Positions 43,726 to 51,334 of a stretch of DNA of 64,000 nt are shown piece by piece. Source of the DNA: Nocardia stercoris (GTDB lineage Bacteria > Actinomycetota > Actinomycetes > Mycobacteriales > Mycobacteriaceae); assembly GCF_003696265.1 (NCBI RefSeq), contig NZ_RFFH01000002.1, positions 124,001 to 188,000 of the forward strand. The letters run 5' to 3'. The notes under the pieces are model-generated. The model was not told the origin of the DNA. It worked only from the letters and a program-made list of their open reading frames with translations, and ran no database searches. Position 1 is the stretch's first letter; each line of letters starts with the position of its first letter. A program made the translations under genes and the position numbers.

Positions 43726-45687
43726 ATGCCAGAAGTCGAACGGCACTCATACGACGTAGTGGTCATCGGCGCCGGCGGCGCCGGGCTGCGCGCTGTCATC
43801 GAGGCCCGGGAACACGGCCTGTCGGTCGCGGTGGTGTGCAAGTCGTTGTTCGGCAAGGCACACACCGTCATGGCCGAAGGCGGTTGCGCCGCCTCGATGG
43901 GAAATGCCAATGAGAAGGACAATTGGCAAGTCCACTTCAAAGACACCATGCGCGGAGGCAAGTTCCTCAACAACTGGCGCATGGCCGAACTGCACGCCCA
44001 GGAGGCTCCGGACCGCGTCTGGGAGCTGGAAACCTATGGCGCACTGTTCGATCGGACCGCCGACGGCCGGATCAGTCAGCGCAACTTCGGTGGTCACACC
44101 TATCCCCGGCTCGCCCACGTCGGTGACCGGACCGGCCTCGAACTCATTCGCACCATGCAGCAGAAGATCGTCTCGCTGCAGCAGGAGGACTTCGCCGAAA
44201 CCGGCGACTACGAGGCCCGGATCAAGGTTTTCGCCGAAGTCACCATCACCGATCTGCTGACCGCGCCCGGCAAGGCCGGCACGAACGCCATTGCCGGCGC
44301 CTTCGGTTACTACCGCGAATCCGGCAACTTCGTCGTGTTCGAGGCGCCGGCCATCGTGTTGGCCACCGGCGGAATCGGCAAGTCCTACAAGGTCACCTCG
44401 AACTCGTGGGAGTACACCGGCGACGGCCATGCGCTCGCGCTGCGGGCCGGCGCGACGCTGATCAATATGGAGTTCCTGCAGTTCCATCCGACCGGCATGG
44501 TCTGGCCGCCGAGCGTCAAGGGCATCCTCGTCACCGAGGGTGTGCGCGGTGACGGTGGCGTGCTGGTGAATTCGGACGGCAAGCGCTTCATGTTCGATTA
44601 CATCCCCACGGTGTTCAAGGGCCAGTACGCGGAGTCGATCGAGGAAGCCGACCAGTGGCTCAAGGACAACGACTCCGCCAGGCGCACACCGGATCTGCTT
44701 CCCCGCGACGAGGTCGCCCGCGCGATCAACGAGGAAGTCAAGGCGGGCCGCGGTACCGAGCACGGCGGCGTCTACCTCGACATCGCGTCCCGGCTACCGG
44801 CCGCGGAGATCGTGAAGCGGCTGCCGTCCATGCACCACCAGTTCAAAGAGCTCGCGGACGTGGATATTACGAAGGAGCCGATGGAGGTCGGCCCGACCTG
44901 CCACTACGTCATGGGTGGCATCGAGGTCGATCCCGACACCGGCGCGGCCAAGGTGCCCGGATTGTTCGCGGCCGGTGAATGTTCCGGCGGCATGCACGGT
45001 TCCAACCGGCTCGGCGGCAACTCACTGTCCGACCTGCTGGTGTTCGGCCGGCGGGCCGGTCTCGGTGCGGCCGAGTACGTCGAAGGGCTGGGCGGCACCC
45101 GGCCGGGGATCACCGAATCCGATCTCGAGACCGCGGCGAAAACCGCTCTGCTGGCGTTCGATCCACCGGCGGACGGCACCCCGGAGAACCCCTACACCCT
45201 GCACCACGATCTGCAGCAGACGATGAACGACCTGGTCGGCATCATCCGCAAGGAGCACGAACTGAAGCAGGCGATCGAGAAGCTCGCCGAGTTGCGGGAG
45301 CGCTTCGATCGGGTCAGCGTCGACGGCAAGCGGCAGTTCAACCCCGGCTGGCACCTGGCGCTGGACATGCGAAACATGTTGCTGGTCAGCGAATGTGTCG
45401 CGCAGGCGGCGCTGCTGCGGACCGAGAGCCGTGGCGGCCACACCCGCGACGACCACCCGGGCATGGACCCGTTCTGGCGGAACAAGCTGCTGGTCTGCAG
45501 CGTCGACCCCGACGACTTCGGGCAGACGGTGCCGGCTGCCACGGTCACCCCCGCCGACCAGATCCCCATGCGCGACGACCTGCTCGCCCTGTTCGACTAC
45601 ACCGAAGTCCAGAAGTACTACAGCCCCGCCGAACTCGCCGGTCACCCCGGCGCGACACCGGACTCGGGCGCGAAAGGGGAAGCCTAG
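43726..45687 (+). CDS. sdhA: Succinate dehydrogenase flavoprotein subunit
   Basis: 653 residues; oxidises succinate to fumarate with covalent FAD. The N-terminal Rossmann motif is VVIGAGGAGLRAV. The HTVMAEGG block puts His46 at the usual flavinylation site. HPTGMVWPPSVKGILVTEGVRGDGG and the Arg-rich active-site region match the family, as do GSNRLGGNSLSDLLVFG and the capping and C-terminal domains. ATG at 43726 after aggagtattc. Two bases separate the stop from sdhB; the three genes form one operon. Confidence 0.97.
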   Translation: MPEVERHSYDVVVIGAGGAGLRAVIEAREHGLSVAVVCKSLFGKAHTVMAEGGCAASMGNANEKDNWQVHFKDTMRGGKFLNNWRMAELHAQEAPDRVWELETYGALFDRTADGRISQRNFGGHTYPRLAHVGDRTGLELIRTMQQKIVSLQQEDFAETGDYEARIKVFAEVTITDLLTAPGKAGTNAIAGAFGYYRESGNFVVFEAPAIVLATGGIGKSYKVTSNSWEYTGDGHALALRAGATLINMEFLQFHPTGMVWPPSVKGILVTEGVRGDGGVLVNSDGKRFMFDYIPTVFKGQYAESIEEADQWLKDNDSARRTPDLLPRDEVARAINEEVKAGRGTEHGGVYLDIASRLPAAEIVKRLPSMHHQFKELADVDITKEPMEVGPTCHYVMGGIEVDPDTGAAKVPGLFAAGECSGGMHGSNRLGGNSLSDLLVFGRRAGLGAAEYVEGLGGTRPGITESDLETAAKTALLAFDPPADGTPENPYTLHHDLQQTMNDLVGIIRKEHELKQAIEKLAELRERFDRVSVDGKRQFNPGWHLALDMRNMLLVSECVAQAALLRTESRGGHTRDDHPGMDPFWRNKLLVCSVDPDDFGQTVPAATVTPADQIPMRDDLLALFDYTEVQKYYSPAELAGHPGATPDSGAKGEA

Positions 45688-45689
45688 CC

Positions 45690-46436
45690 ATGGCTTACGA
45701 CGCCCATTTCCGGGTCTGGCGAGGCGACACCGACGGCGGTGCGCTGCAGGACTACACGGTCACGGTCAACGAGGGCGAGGTGGTGCTCGACATCATCCAC
45801 CGGCTGCAGGCCACGCAGGCACCCGACCTGGCAGTTCGCTGGAACTGCAAGGCCGGCAAGTGCGGATCCTGTTCCGCGGAGGTGAACGGCCGCCCCCGGC
45901 TGCTGTGCATGACTCGGATGTCGACCTTCACCCCGGACGAGATCGTCACTGTGACACCGATGCGGACCTTCCCCATCATGCGCGATCTGGTGACCGACGT
46001 GTCGTTCAACTACCGGAAGGCCAGGGAGATCCCCTCTTTCACGCCGCCGGACGATCTCAAGCCCGGTGAGTACCGGATGCAGCAGGTGGACGTGGAGCGC
46101 TCGCAGGAGTTCCGCAAGTGCATCGAATGTTTCCTGTGCCAGAACACCTGCCACGTGGTGCGCGACCACGAGGAGAACAAGGAAGCCTTCGCCGGCCCGC
46201 GCTATCTGATGCGCGTCGCCGAACTGGAGATGCATCCCCTGGACGTGGCCGACCGCCGCGATCTGGCCCAGGACGAGCTCGGCATGGGGCTGTGCAACAT
46301 CACGAAGTGCTGCACCGAGGTCTGTCCCGAACACATCAAGATCACCGACAACGCCCTGATCCCCCTGAAGGAACGGGTAGCCGACAAGAAGTACGACCCC
46401 ATCGTCTGGTTGGGGAACAAGCTGTTCCGCCGTTGA
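45690..46436 (+). CDS. sdhB: Succinate dehydrogenase iron-sulfur subunit
   Basis: 248 residues. N-terminal [2Fe-2S] motif CKAGKCGSCSAEV...C, then two C-terminal 4Fe-type clusters (CIECFLCQNTC, CNITKCCTEVCP). Passes electrons from SdhA to the anchor. ATG at 45690, overlapping the end of sdhA's leader context by a cctagcc run. The pattern is that of the Sdh1-type enzyme. Confidence 0.97.
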   Translation: MAYDAHFRVWRGDTDGGALQDYTVTVNEGEVVLDIIHRLQATQAPDLAVRWNCKAGKCGSCSAEVNGRPRLLCMTRMSTFTPDEIVTVTPMRTFPIMRDLVTDVSFNYRKAREIPSFTPPDDLKPGEYRMQQVDVERSQEFRKCIECFLCQNTCHVVRDHEENKEAFAGPRYLMRVAELEMHPLDVADRRDLAQDELGMGLCNITKCCTEVCPEHIKITDNALIPLKERVADKKYDPIVWLGNKLFRR

Positions 46437-46442
46437 GAAACC

Positions 46443-46474
46443 CACTGTGCCCCGGCTCCGGCCGGGGCACAGTG
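46443..46474 (+). terminator. sdh operon terminator
   Basis: Perfect 14-bp stem cactgtgccccggc / gccggggcacagtg with tccg loop, 6 bases after the sdhB stop. Confidence 0.85.
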
Positions 46475-46512
46475 CGGTTCGGGGTCGATCGCGTCGCGAG
46501 CCGCTGCCCGTC

Positions 46513-46710
46513 CTACAGTTGGGTGACCACCCCCAGCGCCACGAGTGCGAGCAGAACCCCGACGAGCACGGCAGTCACTGTCGCTCCGGTCATTACATAC
46601 ACGCCTACGGCCGAAACAGCGAAGAGGATGCCGACGATCGAACGTTCTACCCCGTCCCCCGGCAACACCTTGCGGTAACGGACCGGGGCGTTCTTGCGCC
46701 CACGTTCCAT
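46513..46710 (-). CDS. Small membrane protein
   Basis: 65 residues, ATG at 46710. Basic N-terminus (MERGRKNAPVRYRKVLPGD) and two closely spaced hydrophobic helices (SIVGILFAVSAVGVYVM, VTAVLVGVLLALVALGVV). No family. Ribosome site weak; coding bias supports it. Confidence 0.6.
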   Translation of the reverse strand: MERGRKNAPVRYRKVLPGDGVERSIVGILFAVSAVGVYVMTGATVTAVLVGVLLALVALGVVTQL

Positions 46711-46779
46711 GCCTAACGGGCTACCCGGCCCTCCCGGGACCAAACACCTTTCCGCGGCCGGGCAGCCGTCGTGGCGTGA

Positions 46780-47676
46780 CTAGGCCGCTGCGTATTCCTT
46801 GCCGAGCTGCCGCAGCAGCCGCCGCGTCTCGGGTACGTCCAGGGCGCAGGCGGCCAGCGCGGCGTGCGCTCGCCGGTACCGGTCCACGTCCGCGGCGCGT
46901 TCCAGGTACAGCTCGCCGGTGAAGCCCTGTACATAGACCACCGGGGGTTCGCCGGCGCGGCCCTTGGCGTCGGTGCCGAAGCCGAGAATGACGTACGGGC
47001 CGGTCGGCAGGCCCAGTGGCATCCCCGCAGCGAACGGCAGCACGCGCAGCGTGACGTGTTCGCGGGTGCTCAGGTCGGCCAGGTGCCGCAACTGCGCCGC
47101 CATGACGCGCGGACCGGCCACCAGTCGCCGCAGGACCGACTCGTCGAGGACGACGTCGACAGTCGCCGGGTGGTTGCGGCGATTGATCGGCGCCTGGCGC
47201 TGCACCCGCAGCGCGACCCGCCGCTCCACCTCGGCATCGGTTGCGTCCGGATTGTCCAGGCGATACAGCGCCCGCGCGTAGTCGGCGGTCTGCAGCAAAC
47301 CCGGCACCAGTTCGGATCGATACGAGACGAATTGCTGCGCAGCGGCTTCCAGCCCGACATAGACGTCGAAACTCTCCGGGATCGCGTCGTCGTAGGCGTG
47401 CCACCAGCTCTGCACCACCGACTGGGAAGCCAAACCCTCCAGCCCCTCGGCGATTTCGCCCGGAATGCCGTAGATGCGACAGAGTTCCCGAATATCGATG
47501 AGCCGGATACGATCCGAATGACCCGTTTCGAGACGTTGCAGCGTGCTGGCCCCCCACTCCATCAGGCGAGCGGCGTCGGCTATGGTCAGGCCCGACTGAG
47601 TTCGCCAGTCCCGCAGATACTTTCCCAATTGCCGCCGTGGCACGGTCGAGGTCGTATTCGCCGGTTCTCGCGACAT
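46780..47676 (-). CDS. XRE-type regulator with DUF5753 domain
   Basis: 298 residues: N-terminal HTH (~12-65, LGKYLRDWRTQSGLTIADAARLM, STLQRLETG) and DUF5753 (~105-290, SELVPGLLQTADYARAL, DVVLDESVLRRLV, VLPFAAGMPLG). ATG at 47676 after gggaacggag. Proteins of this type (Scr1/BldB-associated) are abundant in filamentous actinobacteria and usually sit next to a DUF397 partner; none is visible here, but two small ORFs of unknown family diverge. Confidence 0.92.
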   Translation of the reverse strand: MSREPANTTSTVPRRQLGKYLRDWRTQSGLTIADAARLMEWGASTLQRLETGHSDRIRLIDIRELCRIYGIPGEIAEGLEGLASQSVVQSWWHAYDDAIPESFDVYVGLEAAAQQFVSYRSELVPGLLQTADYARALYRLDNPDATDAEVERRVALRVQRQAPINRRNHPATVDVVLDESVLRRLVAGPRVMAAQLRHLADLSTREHVTLRVLPFAAGMPLGLPTGPYVILGFGTDAKGRAGEPPVVYVQGFTGELYLERAADVDRYRRAHAALAACALDVPETRRLLRQLGKEYAAA

Positions 47677-47959
47677 CGCAGACTCCGTTCCCCGGGCGCG
47701 CGGCCGTCCGCACCCGGCGGCCGGCCACCTCCCGGCATCTCGAGCGACGGGGGTTCTCATCCACTATGGAGAATGTTCCTCCCCCAAGTGGTTTCGATGC
47801 TGGGAATTCGCGCCAATTAGCTCCGGATCGTCGAGTCGAGGCCCGCGAATCTCCGGCATACCGGATGCTGGAGGTATGCCCGGGATGGTGGCGGCCTGCC
47901 CGAACAGCTGTCACGGAACACCGGGTCCGGTACGGAATCGCTTGCAGGAACGAGGAGTC

Positions 47960-48253
47960 ATGGCTGTTCATGTCATTCCGATCCCAGACAGCACCGCCGA
48001 CCGACCAGCCGACGACGGCGGCTGCGGCTACCCCACCGAAGTAGGTGTGGCAATCCTCCAGCATCAATTGCCACCGTTGCCCGGTTTGCTCGGTTGCCAC
48101 ACCGATCCGGGCCCGCTCACCGTCCAACAGGCGCACGCGGCAATGCAATTGCACCTCGACTGCACCGTCGACACCTGCCGGATCCGGCGGGCCGCGCGCA
48201 CGGTGCTCGTCGAGTCGAGACACTGCGTCCTCGACGAACGGGCACTGCCGTGA
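47960..48253 (+). CDS. Hypothetical protein, 97 residues
   Basis: ATG at 47960 after cgaggag. Four Cys residues (in GGCGYP, LGCHTD, LDCTVDTC and HCVLDE) and His/Asp-rich context. C-terminal half LTVQQAHAAMQLHLDCTVDTC looks helical. No family known. Its position divergent to the DUF5753 regulator suggests it could fill the partner role normally played by DUF397, but sequence does not match. Overlaps the next gene by 1 base (TGATG). Confidence 0.65.
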   Translation: MAVHVIPIPDSTADRPADDGGCGYPTEVGVAILQHQLPPLPGLLGCHTDPGPLTVQQAHAAMQLHLDCTVDTCRIRRAARTVLVESRHCVLDERALP

Positions 48254-48546
48254 TGCCCGACCTGGCGCCCGCGTACGGGCGCACCGTGGTCCCGCTCCCG
48301 CCGCAGCGCCGCACCGGAGCCCGGCACGCCGCCGGCCCCGGCCGTCCGCCCTCCCCCGTCACCGCCCTGCCCCTGCCGCCGCGCAGCACCGGGGGCCGGC
48401 ACGCCGCACCCGAACCGGGTGCGACCACGCCCCGGCCCCGGCACGCCACGCTCACCCGCTCCGACCGAGCGGTGCTGTGGTTGTGCGGATCCCTGCTCGC
48501 GGTCCGGACCATGGTGGCGGGCAGCCATCCGATCGACCCGGTCTGA
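48253..48546 (+). CDS. Hypothetical Arg/Pro-rich protein with C-terminal helix
   Basis: 97 residues starting at ATG overlapping the previous stop. Contains two degenerate copies of a PLPP-x-R-x-TG-x-RHAA motif (~15-50) in a disordered region, then RSDRAVLWLCGSLLAVRTMV, a short hydrophobic segment. Probable co-translation with the upstream gene. Function unknown. Confidence 0.55.
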   Translation: MPDLAPAYGRTVVPLPPQRRTGARHAAGPGRPPSPVTALPLPPRSTGGRHAAPEPGATTPRPRHATLTRSDRAVLWLCGSLLAVRTMVAGSHPIDPV

Positions 48547-48662
48547 CCGGATAATCCCGTTCGTCTCGCCTTGCGCTCCCAGCTCCGCCACCTATCCTTG
48601 CTCGATATCCGGGGCGGGTGCGGAGAAGCGGTTCCTGCTCGAGTTGTGCGAGAGGAACCCGC

Positions 48663-49364
48663 ATGCGCGGCAGGCAGTACCGCGAGGCCGACGAGTGGGC
48701 CGACGACGACGCCGACGAACGGTGGCCGATCACCGAATCGGAGGACGAACGCTGGGAGTCGGCCCGCCGGCGTGCCGCCGTGCTATCGGGAGCGGCCGAG
48801 CGGCCCGTCGTCAACCCGTACGCGATCGTCGCGCTCGCGGCTGCCCTGTTGTTCCTGGTGCCGGTGGCGATTGTGTTCGGGTTGCTGGCGTTCTCGCACC
48901 CCAAGGGAAAGGCCATGGCCGTCGTCTCGGTGCTGCTCGGCATCGTCGAGGCGGCGGTCCTGGCCGGGGTGCTCACGATCATGGGCGCGAAACTGCCGCA
49001 CGACCTCTCGTCGAACGCCACCGGAACCGTGGCGGTCACCACCACCGCGACGACCGCCGCGCCCGTCCCCACCACCGTCGCGCCGACCACGCCGGCGGCC
49101 CCGCCCGAGGCGGTCGCCGGAACCGCCTGCACTCCAGCCCAATCGGCGCTGATCGGGCAGGCCAGCGACGGAACCACCGTCATCTGCCTGCACAGCGGTA
49201 ACGGATACCGCTGGGCCGGGCCCTACACCCTGTCCACCACCGCTCACGACGCCGGAACGCCGTGCACCGCGGGCACCGACAAGGGCGCGCGGACCGCGGA
49301 CGGGCACGCACTGGTCTGCGAACGCTCGGGATCGGCCACCACCTGGGCGCTCTGGGTGGAGTGA
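48663..49364 (+). CDS. DUF4190-type membrane protein
   Basis: 233 residues: acidic N-terminus, two membrane helices (NPYAIVALAAALLFLVPVAI, MAVVSVLLGIVEAAVLAGVL), a Thr/Pro linker, and a ~90-residue extracytoplasmic domain with four Cys (AGTACTPAQ, VICLHSGN, TPCTAG, LVCERSG) likely paired. DUF4190 proteins are of unknown function. ATG at 48663 after gagagg. Confidence 0.75.
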   Translation: MRGRQYREADEWADDDADERWPITESEDERWESARRRAAVLSGAAERPVVNPYAIVALAAALLFLVPVAIVFGLLAFSHPKGKAMAVVSVLLGIVEAAVLAGVLTIMGAKLPHDLSSNATGTVAVTTTATTAAPVPTTVAPTTPAAPPEAVAGTACTPAQSALIGQASDGTTVICLHSGNGYRWAGPYTLSTTAHDAGTPCTAGTDKGARTADGHALVCERSGSATTWALWVE

Positions 49365-49373
49365 CGGCGCGTC

Positions 49374-49396
49374 GTTACCCGCGAGTCGCGAGTAAC
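49374..49396. promoter_or_regulatory. 23-bp near-perfect palindrome upstream of the FabG-like gene
   Basis: gttacccgcga-g-tcgcgagtaac: 11-bp arms with a single mismatch around a central G, 9 bases after the preceding stop and 57 before the next start. Could be a regulator operator or a compact terminator. Confidence 0.5.
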
Positions 49397-49453
49397 CAGC
49401 TTGACGCGCGCGGCCCGGCCGGTGGGTTGCGCCGATCCCTTTACACTTTCGGC

Positions 49454-50206
49454 ATGACCGAACGTATTGCAGTTGTTTCCGGTGCGGCGCGCGGAATCGG
49501 AGCCGCGGTCGCACAGCGACTGGCCGCCGACGGTATGAAGGTCGGGGTGCTCGACCTGAACGCCGAGGCGTGCGCCGAGACGGTCGCGGCCATCACCGGC
49601 GCCGGCGGGCAAGCCGTCGCGCTGGGGGCCGACGTCAGCGACGAGGCCGCCGTCATCGCCGCGGTGGACGAGCTCACCGCGACGCTCGGTGCGCCGACGG
49701 TCGTGGTCAACAATGCCGGCATCCTGCGCGACAACCTGATCTTCAAGATGAGCGTGGACGACTGGGACGCGGTCATGAACGTGCACCTGCGCGGCGCGTT
49801 CCTGCTGACCCGGGCGGCACAGGCGCACATGGTCGCCGCGGGCTGGGGCCGGATCGTGAACATGTCCAGCACCTCCGCGCTCGGTAACCGCGGCCAGGTC
49901 AACTACTCCACCGCCAAGGCCGGCCTGCAGGGCTTCACCAAGGCCCTGGCCAAGGAACTGGGCAAGTTCGGGGTCACCGCGAACGCCATCGCCCCCGGCT
50001 TCATCGCCACCGACATGACCGCCGCCACCGCCGCCCGCCTGGGTGTCTCGGTCGAGGACTTCCACGCCAGCGTGGCCGCCCAGACCCCGGTGCAGCGGGT
50101 CGGCACGCCGGCCGATATCGCGCACACCGCGTCGTTCCTGGTCAGTGAGGGCGCGGGATTCGTGTCCGGCCAGGTGATCTACGTGGCCGGCGGTCCGATG
50201 GACTAG
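49454..50206 (+). CDS. FabG-like short-chain dehydrogenase/reductase
   Basis: 250 residues. NAD(P) loop SGAARGIG (~9-16), NNAGI, catalytic Ser in MSSTS (~138), Y-x-x-x-K in YSTAKAG (~152-156), and the PG...GQVIYVAGG end. Would be 3-oxoacyl-[ACP] reductase-like, though many FabG-like genes reduce other substrates. Start ATG 49454 within a cacttt-rich zone and no obvious ribosome site. Terminated by the hairpin at 50233. Confidence 0.92.
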   Translation: MTERIAVVSGAARGIGAAVAQRLAADGMKVGVLDLNAEACAETVAAITGAGGQAVALGADVSDEAAVIAAVDELTATLGAPTVVVNNAGILRDNLIFKMSVDDWDAVMNVHLRGAFLLTRAAQAHMVAAGWGRIVNMSSTSALGNRGQVNYSTAKAGLQGFTKALAKELGKFGVTANAIAPGFIATDMTAATAARLGVSVEDFHASVAAQTPVQRVGTPADIAHTASFLVSEGAGFVSGQVIYVAGGPMD

Positions 50207-50232
50207 ATCCGGGATTTACTGAAGCCGAATTC

Positions 50233-50271
50233 AGCGGTCCCGCTGCAACATTCGTCTGCGGCGGGGCCGCT
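50233..50271 (+). terminator. Terminator of the FabG-like gene
   Basis: 15-bp stem agcggtcccgctgca / tgcggcggggccgct including two G-U pairs, 9-base loop, followed by gtcgtttc. Confidence 0.65.
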
Positions 50272-50331
50272 GTCGTTTCAGCGAGCTCGATTCGCTCGTC
50301 CCGCCAGGGGACAGCCGCCCCACGACCCGGC

Positions 50332-51255
50332 CTAGATTCCGCTGATGTCCACCAGCGAGGTGCGCGGGCCGAACTTCGGTTTGTGGGCGAAGCCCGCGGC
50401 CTGGAGCAGGCGGATCGCTCGATAGCGGTGGGGGCGTAGGGGTTCCAGATACTCGACCATGGCTTCGTCGTCGAGCGGGCGCCCGAGCAGGGTCCAGCCG
50501 ACCATGGCGGCGAGGTGGAAGTCGCCCACCGACAACGCATCCGGGTCACCCAGGGCCCGTTGGGCTACTTCCGCCGCCGTCCACACGCCGACACCGGGCA
50601 CGGCGCGCAGGCGTTCGGCGGCTGCCGCGTGGTCCATGGTCGCGGCCTGTTCCAGCTTGTCGGCCATCCGGGCGGCGAGCACGATCGTCTTGGCGCGCTG
50701 CGGATCCACGTTGGCGCGGTGGAAGGTCCAGGACGGGATCCGGCGCCAGACCTCGGCGGTGGGCGGCAGCCGCATGGGCTCGGGCGTCGGGCCCGGCGCG
50801 GGATCACCGAACTGCCCCACCAGTTTTCGCCACGAGGCGTGCGCCGAGACGGTGTGCACCCGCTGTTCCAGGATCGCGGGGACGAGCGCCTCGAACACCT
50901 GCCCGGTGCGCAGCATCCGCAGCCCGGGGAACCGGCGGTGCGCCTCGGCGATCAGCCGGTGTTCCGGGGCGAAGCCGGCGACGTCCTCATCCAGGCACAG
51001 CATGTGCGAGAGGCGGTCGAGGAACTCCGCGCTGCCGGGACCCCAGGCGCGGACCGTCACCGTGTCCGGCGCGCCTTGCGTGAAACGCGCCGTGACCGGG
51101 CCGGTCGCCGTCCGCGAGGCGTGCCAGTGCGCACCACCGGCGGTCACCCGATGGCAGGGGTCACCGGGGCCGCGCCGCAGCGGCGCCAAGGTCAGGGCCA
51201 GGTGAACGGGGCGGCCGGCGGTCACCGTGCGCTCCGCGCCGTTCCTGTCCGACAT
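50332..51255 (-). CDS. DNA-3-methyladenine glycosylase 2 (AlkA-type)
   Basis: 307 residues of the HhH-GPD superfamily. Helix-hairpin-helix LRAVPGVGVWTAAEVAQRAL near residue 215, then the catalytic Asp in LSVGDFHLA. A large N-terminal beta domain precedes it. Removes alkylated bases in base-excision repair. ATG at 51255. Confidence 0.9.
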   Translation of the reverse strand: MSDRNGAERTVTAGRPVHLALTLAPLRRGPGDPCHRVTAGGAHWHASRTATGPVTARFTQGAPDTVTVRAWGPGSAEFLDRLSHMLCLDEDVAGFAPEHRLIAEAHRRFPGLRMLRTGQVFEALVPAILEQRVHTVSAHASWRKLVGQFGDPAPGPTPEPMRLPPTAEVWRRIPSWTFHRANVDPQRAKTIVLAARMADKLEQAATMDHAAAAERLRAVPGVGVWTAAEVAQRALGDPDALSVGDFHLAAMVGWTLLGRPLDDEAMVEYLEPLRPHRYRAIRLLQAAGFAHKPKFGPRTSLVDISGI

Positions 51256-51334
51256 GCTGCCATTGTGCCTGAGGCCGCAACCCCGTTCCGGCGGCGGGTC
51301 CGCCCCGTTGTCCTGCGAGTATGTCACACGGCTA

